A DNA stretch of 17,739 nt from JAVBNU01 sp964617065 (GTDB taxonomy: Bacteria; Cyanobacteriota; Vampirovibrionia; Gastranaerophilales; Gastranaerophilaceae). The notes beneath the pieces were generated by a model. It had not been told where the DNA came from. It worked only from the letters and a program-made list of their open reading frames with translations, and made no database searches. Each line of letters begins with the position of its first letter. Within the stretch, counting starts at the first letter, position 1. Of the stretch, positions 6,112-14,100 are shown piece by piece. The stretch lies in contig CAZTVM010000033.1 in NCBI GenBank assembly GCA_964617065.1, positions 1 to 17,739 on the forward strand, read 5' to 3'. The position numbers were made by a program, and so were the translations under genes.

Positions 6112-6588
6112 TCATCTATGATATGGTTCGTTTTTAAGGATTTTAAAACTTCTATAAATCTGTTCTATAAGTAACTCTCTCATCATTTGGTGGGTAAAAG
6201 TCATTTTTGAAAAACTTAATTTGAAGTCAGATTTTTCAATGACCTCGCATGCTAAACCATTCGCACCACCAATAACAAAAACAAGTTCGTTGTATCCAAA
6301 ATTCGTCCACTCACTAATTTTTTCGGCAAATTCTTCTGAAGAAAGTTGTTTTCCTTTTATTTCCAAAGTTATAACAAATGAATGCGATTTAATTTGCGCA
6401 AGAATTTTATCGGCTTCCAGTTGTTTATATTGTTCAATAAATTCATCGGAATTTTCGGTTATTTTTTCAGCAGGAATTTCAACTATAGATAAGCCGCAAT
6501 AAGCACTTAATCGTTTTTCAAACTCTTTTATAGCTTGTAGATGATATTTCTCTTTAATTTTTCCAACAGCAATAACTTTAATATTCAT
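6112..6588 (-). CDS. rlmH: 23S rRNA (pseudouridine1915-N3)-methyltransferase RlmH
   Basis: RlmH is a SPOUT-class (trefoil-knot) methyltransferase that uses S-adenosylmethionine to methylate pseudouridine 1915 in helix 69 of 23S rRNA, on assembled ribosomes. The 158 residues match the family length and show its marks in order: MNIKVIAVGKIKEKY at the start, the SAM-binding knot segment ELVFVIGGANGL (101-112), MTFTHQMMRELLIEQIYRSF (129-148), and the C-terminal KNEPYHR that contributes to substrate binding. TAGGTAA lies just upstream of the ATG. The gene is monocistronic and converges on the membrane-protein gene, with no spacer and no visible hairpin terminator between them. Confidence 0.96.
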   Translation of the reverse strand: MNIKVIAVGKIKEKYHLQAIKEFEKRLSAYCGLSIVEIPAEKITENSDEFIEQYKQLEADKILAQIKSHSFVITLEIKGKQLSSEEFAEKISEWTNFGYNELVFVIGGANGLACEVIEKSDFKLSFSKMTFTHQMMRELLIEQIYRSFKILKNEPYHR

Positions 6589-6692
6589 ATTTACCTACAA
6601 TACATGATATCAAAAACAAATTGAACACAATAAGAATTTGCACTAACAGATAAAGAAAAGTTAAAAAATTATTAAAATAACAAAATTTGTTC

Positions 6693-6698
6693 TATAAT
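6693..6698 (+). promoter_or_regulatory. Probable -10 box of the lpx operon
   Basis: A perfect TATAAT lies 33 bases upstream of the lpxD ATG, a good distance for a short leader. The -35 region is poor: the best 18-base-spaced hexamer is TTATTA. A near-dyad (AACAAA, one A, TTTGTT, 6680-6692) sits immediately before the -10 box, where a regulator could bind. The remaining intergenic DNA (6589-6731) is featureless AT-rich sequence. Confidence 0.4.
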
Positions 6699-6731
6699 AA
6701 TTAAGAGTAGAGTAAAAAGAGATGAGGACAC

Positions 6732-7826
6732 ATGAAAACATACAGATTGAAAGAAATTACTGAAATTGTAGGTGGCATTCTGAACCAGTTAGAGTCAGAT
6801 GTCGAAATAAATCGTATTTCACCACCAGCGTTAGCTGACGAAAATACGCTGGCTTTGGCACTGTCGGAAGAAGAAATAGAAAATTTAAGCACATCTAAAG
6901 CTAAGGCCGCACTTGTACCACTCGGAGTAACCTCTGAACTGATTTCTACCATTGAGGTCGAACGCCCAAGGTTAGCAATGATGAAATTGTTGCATTTGTT
7001 TTCAGTTCCCTCTGATTTTACTATCGGTATTCACCCATCAGCTGTTATCCACCCTGCAGCTAAAATCGGAGAGAATGTCGCTATTGGAGCAAATGTCGTG
7101 ATAGGTCGTGACACAGTCATTGGAAACAACACAAAAATTCTTGCCAACACTTACATCGGCAAAGGTGTCAAAATCGGCGAAAACTGTTTGTTCCACGCTG
7201 GCTGCAACATTGGTGACTTTGTAAAAATCGGCAATCGAGTAATCTTACAGTTCAATGCAAGCATCGGTGCAGACGGTTTCAGTTTTGTCACTGAATCTGC
7301 CAGCAATATTGAACAGGCTAAAGCAGAAGGTGTCATCAAAGAAGCAAATACTGAACAAAAAGTTTATAAAATACCTTCAATCGGCTCAGTTGAACTTGAA
7401 GACGATGTAGAAATAGGAGCCAATTCTTGTGTTGACAGAGGTACTATCGTAAATACAATTGTAGGCGCTCAAACAAAAGTTGACAACCTTGTACAAATAG
7501 GTCACAACTGCCGTATCGGTAAAGCGTGTATGATTGTTTCTCAAGTAGGCATCGCAGGTAGCTGCGTTATTGGCGACAGAGTCGTAATCGCAGGTCAATC
7601 AGGTTTGGCTGACCACCTTGAAATCGGCTCAGACTCAATCATCATGGCTCAAGCAGGTGTTACTAAGAGCTTCCCAGACAAGTCTATTATCATTGGCTCC
7701 CCTGCAATGCCTAGAAAAGAGTACGTAAAACAATTTGTTACTTTGAAAAAAGTCGAAAAATTAGTTAAAAAATTCAAAAAATATGAGCATTTACTCGATA
7801 ATCTCGATGAACAAGAAGAAGAATAG
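6732..7826 (+). CDS. lpxD: UDP-3-O-(3-hydroxyacyl)glucosamine N-acyltransferase LpxD
   Basis: LpxD adds the second 3-hydroxyacyl chain (amide-linked) from acyl-ACP to UDP-3-O-acylglucosamine, the third step of lipid A synthesis, in the cytosol. The 364 residues show an N-terminal uridine-binding domain (about 1-100), a left-handed beta-helix of hexapeptide repeats (about 100-325), and a charged C-terminal helix. The conserved blocks GADGFSF, DDVEIGANSCVDRGT and DNLVQIGHNC are present; His258 in the last is the expected catalytic base. The C-terminal part (SQVGIAGSCVIGDRVVIAGQ) looks cyanobacteria-like. Between GADGFSF and KIPSIG there are roughly 15 extra residues, Glu/Ala-rich, compared with E. 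coli. GAGGAC lies 4 bases before the ATG. First gene of the lpxD-lpxC-fabZ-lpxA operon. Confidence 0.95.
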   Translation: MKTYRLKEITEIVGGILNQLESDVEINRISPPALADENTLALALSEEEIENLSTSKAKAALVPLGVTSELISTIEVERPRLAMMKLLHLFSVPSDFTIGIHPSAVIHPAAKIGENVAIGANVVIGRDTVIGNNTKILANTYIGKGVKIGENCLFHAGCNIGDFVKIGNRVILQFNASIGADGFSFVTESASNIEQAKAEGVIKEANTEQKVYKIPSIGSVELEDDVEIGANSCVDRGTIVNTIVGAQTKVDNLVQIGHNCRIGKACMIVSQVGIAGSCVIGDRVVIAGQSGLADHLEIGSDSIIMAQAGVTKSFPDKSIIIGSPAMPRKEYVKQFVTLKKVEKLVKKFKKYEHLLDNLDEQEEE

Positions 7827-7838
7827 GAACAATTTATT

Positions 7839-8639
7839 ATGAACACAACTACAAATGATACTATTACCTCAAACTCATTAATGGGAAATCAGCCTTGCAG
7901 CGTGAAAGTATCGCAATCAAACGCAAACGGTATAACATTTCACCTCGGCGAAAATTACATAAAAGCCTCTGCTGACAATGTCGTTTCTACCCAAAATTGC
8001 ACAGTTTTAGGCGACGAAAAAATTAAAGTTGCGCTTATTGAACATTTTATGGCGGCGTTAGCTATTTGCAACATCAAAGATTTAGACGTAAATTTGTCAA
8101 ATTACGAAATGCCCATACTTGACGGCAGTTCTAAAAAATGGGTCGAGTTTTTCAACAACTGCAATTTAAAAAAGGCTGACTACGAAACATACAGTCTTTG
8201 TGAACCGGTTTTTTACACAAAAGATAAAACAATAATAGCAGTTGTTCCCGCAGAAAGTTTTTCCGTTACTTATTGTGTAGACTTTAAAAACGGTGATTTG
8301 AACAATCGCTGGGTGACTTTTGACGGCACAAACTTGAATGAAATCATTGAAGCTAGAACTTTTGGTTATCTTAAAGATTTAGAGAAATTTCAAGCTATGG
8401 GACTTGCTCTTGGTGTAACTGAAGAAAATACTGTCGGTATTACTGAAAACGGATACACTACCGAGTTGCGTTCACAATACGAACCGGCTAAACATAAGAT
8501 TTTAGACTTAATAGGCGACTTTTATTTGACAGGTTTCAATCCCTTGAACCTCAAAGCCAGAGTTATCGCTCAGAATGCCGGTCACTCGTCGCATGTTGAA
8601 ATCGCCAAAATTTTAAAAAATAAAATCCGTCTTAATTGA
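7839..8639 (+). CDS. lpxC: UDP-3-O-acyl-N-acetylglucosamine deacetylase LpxC (compact form)
   Basis: LpxC is the zinc deacetylase that commits UDP-3-O-acyl-GlcNAc to lipid A. The key residues are present: IEHFMAALA with Glu68 (general base) and His69 (zinc), AKHKILDLIGD with His219 and Asp223 (zinc) and Lys220, and AGHS with His249, in the order and spacing of E. coli His79, His238/Asp242 and His265. EARTFGYLKDLE and GLALG are also conserved. At 266 residues it is shorter than the usual 300 or so: the first domain is condensed, the normal GxGLHSG motif near the N-terminus is replaced by LMGNQPCSV, and only 17 residues follow the last His. It starts 12 bases after the lpxD stop, with a modest TAGGAA ribosome site. 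Confidence 0.93.
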   Translation: MNTTTNDTITSNSLMGNQPCSVKVSQSNANGITFHLGENYIKASADNVVSTQNCTVLGDEKIKVALIEHFMAALAICNIKDLDVNLSNYEMPILDGSSKKWVEFFNNCNLKKADYETYSLCEPVFYTKDKTIIAVVPAESFSVTYCVDFKNGDLNNRWVTFDGTNLNEIIEARTFGYLKDLEKFQAMGLALGVTEENTVGITENGYTTELRSQYEPAKHKILDLIGDFYLTGFNPLNLKARVIAQNAGHSSHVEIAKILKNKIRLN

Positions 8640-8676
8640 ATATTAACGACAAGTAACTACACAAAGGAGAGTTAAA

Positions 8677-9129
8677 ATGATAGAAAGTAAAATGGAATTC
8701 GGAATTGATGGAGTTTTGAAATTGCTGCCTCATCGTTATCCGTTTTTATTGGTAGATAAAATTACAGATTACAAACCAGGCGTTTACGCTAAAGGATATA
8801 AAAACATTACGTTTAATGAACCGTTTTTTCAAGGACATTTTCCTGAAAATCCGATTATGCCAGGTGTATTACAAATTGAAGCTATGGCACAACTAGGAGC
8901 AGGCGCTTTAAAAACATGTCCCGGATATGAAAACAAATTCGTACTATTCGCTGGAATTGATAAGGCTAGATTTAAAAATATCGTACGCCCAGGAGACAAA
9001 CTGGAAATGGAAATAACCATTTTGAAAGTTAAAGGTCCAGTCATAAAATCGCACGCAACCGCTTATGTTGATGGGAAACTAACAGTCGAAGCAGACATGC
9101 TGTTTTCTATGGTAGAGAAAGAAGGTTAG
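8677..9129 (+). CDS. fabZ: 3-hydroxyacyl-ACP dehydratase FabZ
   Basis: FabZ dehydrates 3-hydroxyacyl-ACP to trans-2-enoyl-ACP in type II fatty acid elongation, thereby competing with LpxA and LpxD for the same 3-hydroxyacyl-ACP pool. The 150 residues form one hot-dog fold. LLPHRYPFLLVDKI at about 16-29 and GHFPENPIMPGVLQIEAMAQ at 53-72 are diagnostic, with catalytic His54 and Glu68. The length is normal, and it is a separate protein, not fused to LpxC as in Bacteroidetes. AAAGGAGAG before the ATG is the strongest ribosome site in the operon. The order lpxC-fabZ-lpxA is shared with cyanobacteria and chlamydiae. Confidence 0.96.
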   Translation: MIESKMEFGIDGVLKLLPHRYPFLLVDKITDYKPGVYAKGYKNITFNEPFFQGHFPENPIMPGVLQIEAMAQLGAGALKTCPGYENKFVLFAGIDKARFKNIVRPGDKLEMEITILKVKGPVIKSHATAYVDGKLTVEADMLFSMVEKEG

Positions 9130-9131
9130 AT

Positions 9132-9926
9132 ATGATACACAAAACTGCAATCATCGATGACACTGCTATTATAGCCCCAACTGCCGAAATAGGCGCAAAC
9201 GTTATAATAGGAAAAAATGTCGTACTTAAGGACAACGTAAAAATTGTGGCTAACGCTTATTTAGAGTACTGCGAATTAGGCGAAAACACTGTAGTTTCAC
9301 CATTCGCAACAATCGGCACACCACCACAAGATTTAGGCTACAAAAACGAACCAACTAAAGTCGTTGTCGGAAAAGACTGTCAAATTAAAGAATACGTCAC
9401 AATAAACAGAGCCTCAGGCGAAGGAAATATTACGACAATAGGCGATAAGTGTTTGCTGATGGCATCTTCACATGTCGCGCATAACTGTAATGTAGCAGAC
9501 TCCGTTATTCTGGCAAATTTAGCAACTCTCGGCGGACATGTAAAAGTCGAATACGGTGCATTTATCGGAGGAATGAGCGTTTTTCACCAAAATATAAGAA
9601 TTGGCGAAATGGCTATTGTCAGTGGATTTTCAGCAGCGAGAATGGACATTCTACCATATTGCAAAGGCGACGGTCGTCCACCATTTCCTCGTGGAATTAA
9701 CTCCATTGGGCTAAAACGAAAAGGAGTTACACTTGAAGAAAGAAGCAACATAAAACATGCCCTGAAAATACTGACTTGTGGCAAATATCTCGCCTCTGAG
9801 GCAGCTAATATTATCGAAGATACTTTGCCTCAAGATAAATACACCAAACATTTTGTTGAATTTATCCGCACATCAAAACGAGGTATACATATACACAGCA
9901 TGAAAGGAACAGCAGAAAATGAATAA
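9132..9926 (+). CDS. lpxA: UDP-N-acetylglucosamine O-acyltransferase LpxA
   Basis: LpxA transfers a 3-hydroxyacyl chain from ACP to the 3-OH of UDP-GlcNAc, the first step of lipid A synthesis; it is a soluble trimer. The 264 residues show the beta-helix of hexapeptide repeats (about 1-180) and the C-terminal helical region. Diagnostic blocks are FATIGTPPQDLGYKNEPTKV, IKEYVTINRAS, and MASSHVAHNC with catalytic His117 (E. coli His125), then FHQ at 151-153. Aligned by eye, Gly165 occupies the acyl-chain ruler position (E. coli Gly173), which would allow a longer chain; that is tentative. The start lies 2 bases after the fabZ stop, and the 3' end overlaps the next gene by 8 bases. Confidence 0.96.
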   Translation: MIHKTAIIDDTAIIAPTAEIGANVIIGKNVVLKDNVKIVANAYLEYCELGENTVVSPFATIGTPPQDLGYKNEPTKVVVGKDCQIKEYVTINRASGEGNITTIGDKCLLMASSHVAHNCNVADSVILANLATLGGHVKVEYGAFIGGMSVFHQNIRIGEMAIVSGFSAARMDILPYCKGDGRPPFPRGINSIGLKRKGVTLEERSNIKHALKILTCGKYLASEAANIIEDTLPQDKYTKHFVEFIRTSKRGIHIHSMKGTAENE

Positions 9927-11031
9927 ATTATGGAAAAAATACGCAGAGGTACTCGTCGATTATTCTGTCAAAGTAAAGAAAAATGACTTGGTAATCATTA
10001 GGGCTGAAAGCCACGAAGCACAACCTTTGATAAAAGAAATTTACAAATTGGTAATCGAAAGAGGTGCGCATGCCATTGTTAAATGCGGTATTGAAGGTTT
10101 GCAAGAAATTTTTATTAAATACGCAACTGATGAGCAGCTAGATTACATTGACCCGATTTCAAAACTTGAGTACGAAACAGCAACAAAATACATCTCTATT
10201 GGCGCACCACTCAACGTCAAAAATATGGCTAAAGCAGACTCAACAAAAATGGCTAGACGTTCAAAGGCAACTCGTGGTCTTTCCGAAATTCTTTTGAACC
10301 GTGCTGCAAAAGGCGAATTAGACTGGGTTATATCTGATTTTCCTACGAACGCATTAGCTCAAGAAGCAAAAATGTCACTCGATGAGTACACCGATTTTGT
10401 CATAAATTCTTGTTACTTGCATTTAGACAAACCTGCGGAAAAATGGCGTGAAATCGACCAAAAACAACAATTTATGGCTGATTATTTAACCAAAACTTCA
10501 AAACTGCGTGTAGTTGGTGAAGGTACTGACATCACTTTCTCAACTGAAAATCGTATTTGGAAAAATTGTTCCGGCTCTTGCAATTTCCCTGATGGTGAAA
10601 TTTACACATCCCCTGTGGAGAATAGCGCTAATGGACACATTTATTTCGATTTTCCGGCTATTTACAGAGGTAACGAAGCCCATAAAATTCATTTGGAATT
10701 AACTAATGGCAAAGTCACAAAAGCAACTGCAGAAAAAGGTGAAGAATTTTTACTCTCAATGTTGAATATGGACGATGGCTCATCTTTTGTAGGTGAAATC
10801 GCAATCGGAACAAATGAAATGATAAAAGATGTTACCGGTAATATTTTATTCGACGAAAAAATCGGTGGCTCAATTCATATGGCGCTTGGTGCTTCTTATC
10901 CTGAAACAGGTGGGAAAAATGTTTCCGGCTTACACTGGGATATAATTAAAAATATGAAAAACGGCGGCGAAATTTACGCTGACGATAAATTAATTTACAA
11001 AGACGGCAAATTTATTGATGGTCTTTGTTAA
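9919..11031 (+). CDS. M29-family (AmpS/PepS-type) metallo-aminopeptidase
   Basis: M29 aminopeptidases are cytosolic two-metal enzymes that trim N-terminal residues from peptides. The 370 residues have the family layout: an N-terminal alpha/beta domain (KKNDLVIIRAESHEAQPLIK) and a C-terminal catalytic domain with NFPDGEIYTSPVE (Glu227), VGEIAIGTN (Glu293), and HMALGASYPETGGKNVSGLHWD (His320, Tyr327, His339, Asp341) as probable metal ligands and active-site residues. Family members are usually 370-415 residues, so this one is complete. Its ATG lies within the end of lpxA (8-base overlap), so translation is probably coupled to lipid A synthesis; the functional reason is unknown. It is the last gene before the terminator at 11056-11090. 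Substrate preference cannot be read from sequence. Confidence 0.9.
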   Translation: MNKLWKKYAEVLVDYSVKVKKNDLVIIRAESHEAQPLIKEIYKLVIERGAHAIVKCGIEGLQEIFIKYATDEQLDYIDPISKLEYETATKYISIGAPLNVKNMAKADSTKMARRSKATRGLSEILLNRAAKGELDWVISDFPTNALAQEAKMSLDEYTDFVINSCYLHLDKPAEKWREIDQKQQFMADYLTKTSKLRVVGEGTDITFSTENRIWKNCSGSCNFPDGEIYTSPVENSANGHIYFDFPAIYRGNEAHKIHLELTNGKVTKATAEKGEEFLLSMLNMDDGSSFVGEIAIGTNEMIKDVTGNILFDEKIGGSIHMALGASYPETGGKNVSGLHWDIIKNMKNGGEIYADDKLIYKDGKFIDGLC

Positions 11032-11055
11032 TAAAAATTCTACACTAGCTATTGA

Positions 11056-11090
11056 AAAAAGCGATTTATGAAATTCATAAATCGCTTTTT
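11056..11090. terminator. Bidirectional rho-independent terminator
   Basis: A perfect 17-bp inverted repeat (arm AAAAAGCGATTTATGAA, 11056-11072 and 11074-11090) with a 1-base centre, so in practice a stem of about 15 bp with a small loop. The arms begin and end in A/T runs, giving a U-tract on either strand. It sits 25 bases after the aminopeptidase stop and 37 bases after the end of the convergent exoprotein gene, and so should end both transcripts. Confidence 0.9.
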
Positions 11091-11126
11091 ATTTGGTATT
11101 TATTTTTTGCCTGTGCCTAAGAGACT

Positions 11127-14100
11127 CTATGGCATATCTATTCCGCCCATATCGACGAAGTTGTTAACTGATGTATTGACTTCTGTTTTTGTTTCTTCGA
11201 CTTGGTTGATAAATCGTTTCCAAATGGTTTTTTCTTCAGCCTTGTCTTTGGTCGAATTAATTACGTTACCATCATCAATGTCATCAATAATTGGTTTTGG
11301 TTCAGGCGGAACTGGTGGATCTGGGATTGGCTCGTTGATGCCTTTGCCGTAAAAGACTATTCTGTTTCCGCTTGGTACATAATTAGAATTTTCTTGGTCA
11401 TATACATAGTAGGAAGGATCATCTTTAAGAGCTTGAGTTTCATTTGAGTATGTAGCCCAGATAGCTCCGTCACCTTCTGCTGAAATCATATCAGCCAAGT
11501 TATGAGTTGTATTATTTTTAACTATACCGCCTGAAGGTGTTGCACCGTCTTTGTAGTGATCTTTATCAGCTTTCAGTATTGCGCTGCCTGCAGTTGCTTT
11601 AATTTGAGTACCTTCGTTGAGTTCAATGTTATCCTTAGCTAACATTTCGATTGAAGTTCCTGTAATAGCTGCTGCATTTAAGATATTAGCTTCACTGAGA
11701 ACTTTAACTACTCCGCCTGTTACTTGGGTTGATTGACCCAATTGAATGTCACTTTGAGCTGTAATATTTACGTTTTCAGTGCCATCAATTGAAGTAAGCC
11801 CTTCTGTAGTTACTTTTTTGGCTGAAGTCAAGTTAGTTTTGTTAGCTTTGACTTTTGAGTTAACTAAAGCAATGTCACCAAGCTTTGTATTTGCATTTAA
11901 GTCATTTGCCGCTGTTATTTCAGTCTTGTTTAGTTTAATGTTACCAGCGTTTAAGTTACCTGTGCCTGAGAAACCAATTTTGCCTGCTGTACTATGTATT
12001 TCATTTACAGCTGTCAAATTACCTTCTTTTGCATTCAACTGCAAGTCTGTTGCGTTAACTATATCATGACCTGCGTCGATAGTGATTTTGTTAGCCGAGT
12101 TCAGAACGACTGCACCGTTGTCAGAGATAATATCGTTGTCACTATGTAGAGTTAATTCTGACGTACCAACTATGTCATCTGACAATCTCAAGTTCATATT
12201 TTGTACTGTAGAAACTGTAGTCTTGTCACCTTTGACTTTAGCATTTTCAAATGAGATTGTATTTGAACGTGTATTCATAACATCAGTAGCTTCAGCTGTC
12301 ATATCTTTCAAACCGATATTGCCTTTTTCAGCTTTCATATAGACATTCTTAGCTTTGATTGTTGAACCTTCGTGGCTTTGACCCTCAGCACCTGTCGCTG
12401 TCATATTCAATGTACCATCAGCTGCTTTGAATGTGCCTTTGTTTGAAGTAATCTTCGCACCTGTGATATTAGCGATACCGCCGTTGAAGTCCATTGTGCC
12501 TGTGTTGCTAACGAGTGTAGTCGCTGTCAAGTCTGATTGAGNNNNNNNNNNNNNNNNNNNNNNNNNNNNNNNNNNNNNNNNNNNNNNNNNNNNNNNNNNN
12601 NNNNNNNNNNNNNNNNNNNNNNNNNNNNNNNNNNNNNNNNNTCAGAAGTGATTTCAGTTGCTTGAAGATTGCCTACACCACCATTAAAGTCCATTGTGCC
12701 TGTGTTGCTAACGAGTGTAGTCGCTGTCAAGTCTGATTGAGTTGCTTTCAAGTTCATCGTGCCTGAATTTAATATGTTGTTAGCATTCATTGCAACGCTG
12801 TCAGTTATTTCTTTGTCATATCCTTGAATGTTCAATGTACCTTTATTATCTATATCAGTTTTTGCGTTTAGCTTAACTAATTTGTTAGATTTCAATGTAA
12901 CTGTTTTGTCTGCCTTAACGCCGATAGAACCTTGTTTACTTGTGAATGCTAGTTCGTCTGTACCTGTGATATTGCTTGTACCTAACTCTATACTGTCATC
13001 AGTCGTTACAGATGTTTTCTTACCGAATAATGAAGCATTGTTTTCAAGTGATATTGACTTAGATACTGTTGTCATATTTTCTGTTGCTGTTGCTTGTGTA
13101 TTGTCTAAGCCGATATTACCAAGAGCTGCTGTTAAAGCTATATTTTTAGCGTTGAGTTTTGAGTTTTTGTGAGTTTGTCCTTTAGCGCCTGTAGCATTCA
13201 AGTTCAGTGAGCCACCTTCTGATTTGAATGTTGCATTTTCAGAAGTGATTTCAGTTGCTTGAAGATTGCCTACACCACCATTAAAGTCCATTGAGCCTGT
13301 ATTACTTATCAATGTAGTATCAGCTGCGCCGTCTTTAGCTAATGCTGAACCAACATTTGCATTATCGGCATTTATGCTGATATTTCCGCTGTTCAATATG
13401 TTTTTAGCTATAAAATTAGCGTTACCTGTTTTAGTTTTACTGTAACCACTGATATTCATTTTGCCTGTATTGATAATATCAGTAGCAGCTTCGAGTTCAA
13501 CAACTTCATCAGCTTTTAAATTAGCATTAGCAGTTGTAATTTTGCCTTCTTTACTATGGAATTTCAGTTTTGAAGTACCAACTACATTGTTTTGAATATC
13601 AGCTATATTTATATCAGCATTAGTAGCTACCGTAGTATCTTTACCAAACAAACTGGAGGCTGAGTCGAATGCTACTGTATCTGAATCTGATTTTAATATA
13701 TTGAGAGCTTTAACAGTTGAATCATTATAACTAATTAAGCCCGGAGAAGTAATGTATACATTGTAACCATTGATATCAGCACCGCTAGCTGCTATATTCT
13801 TTGCGTTTATATTCAAATTACTGTTCACTTTTGTAGAATTAATAATTCCGTTTAAGTTAGCTTTTTCTTTAGCACTTAAAGTGAAATCATTAGCATTAAC
13901 GGTCATTTCACCGCCTTGAGTATATTCAGCTGCATTCATTGTAAGTACAGTATTTGTAGCATTTGAATTAACAGCAGTAGTTGAATTTTGAGCACTTGTA
14001 ATAGTTCCGTTACCACCTTTTGCGTTCACAACTGCATTTACAGTATCATTTAAGACCAAAGCACCGTTGTGTTGAACATTACCACCAAGAGCGTTAATCT

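Noticed and set aside
11127..11500. Contact-dependent inhibition toxin (CdiA-CT) at the TpsA C-terminus
   Set aside because: There is no VENN-type boundary and no small immunity gene downstream; only a terminator and the convergent aminopeptidase gene follow.
11127..12541. Two separate genes or a pseudogene formed by the stop just after the N run
   Set aside because: The stop appears only because 100 N shifts the frame. The true frame continues through ATQSDLTATTLVSNTG on the far side, matching the twin repeat.
12487..13293. CRISPR or mobile-element repeats
   Set aside because: The repeats are coding, in frame, 597 bp apart and encode beta-helix units; there are no spacers, transposase or terminal inverted repeats.
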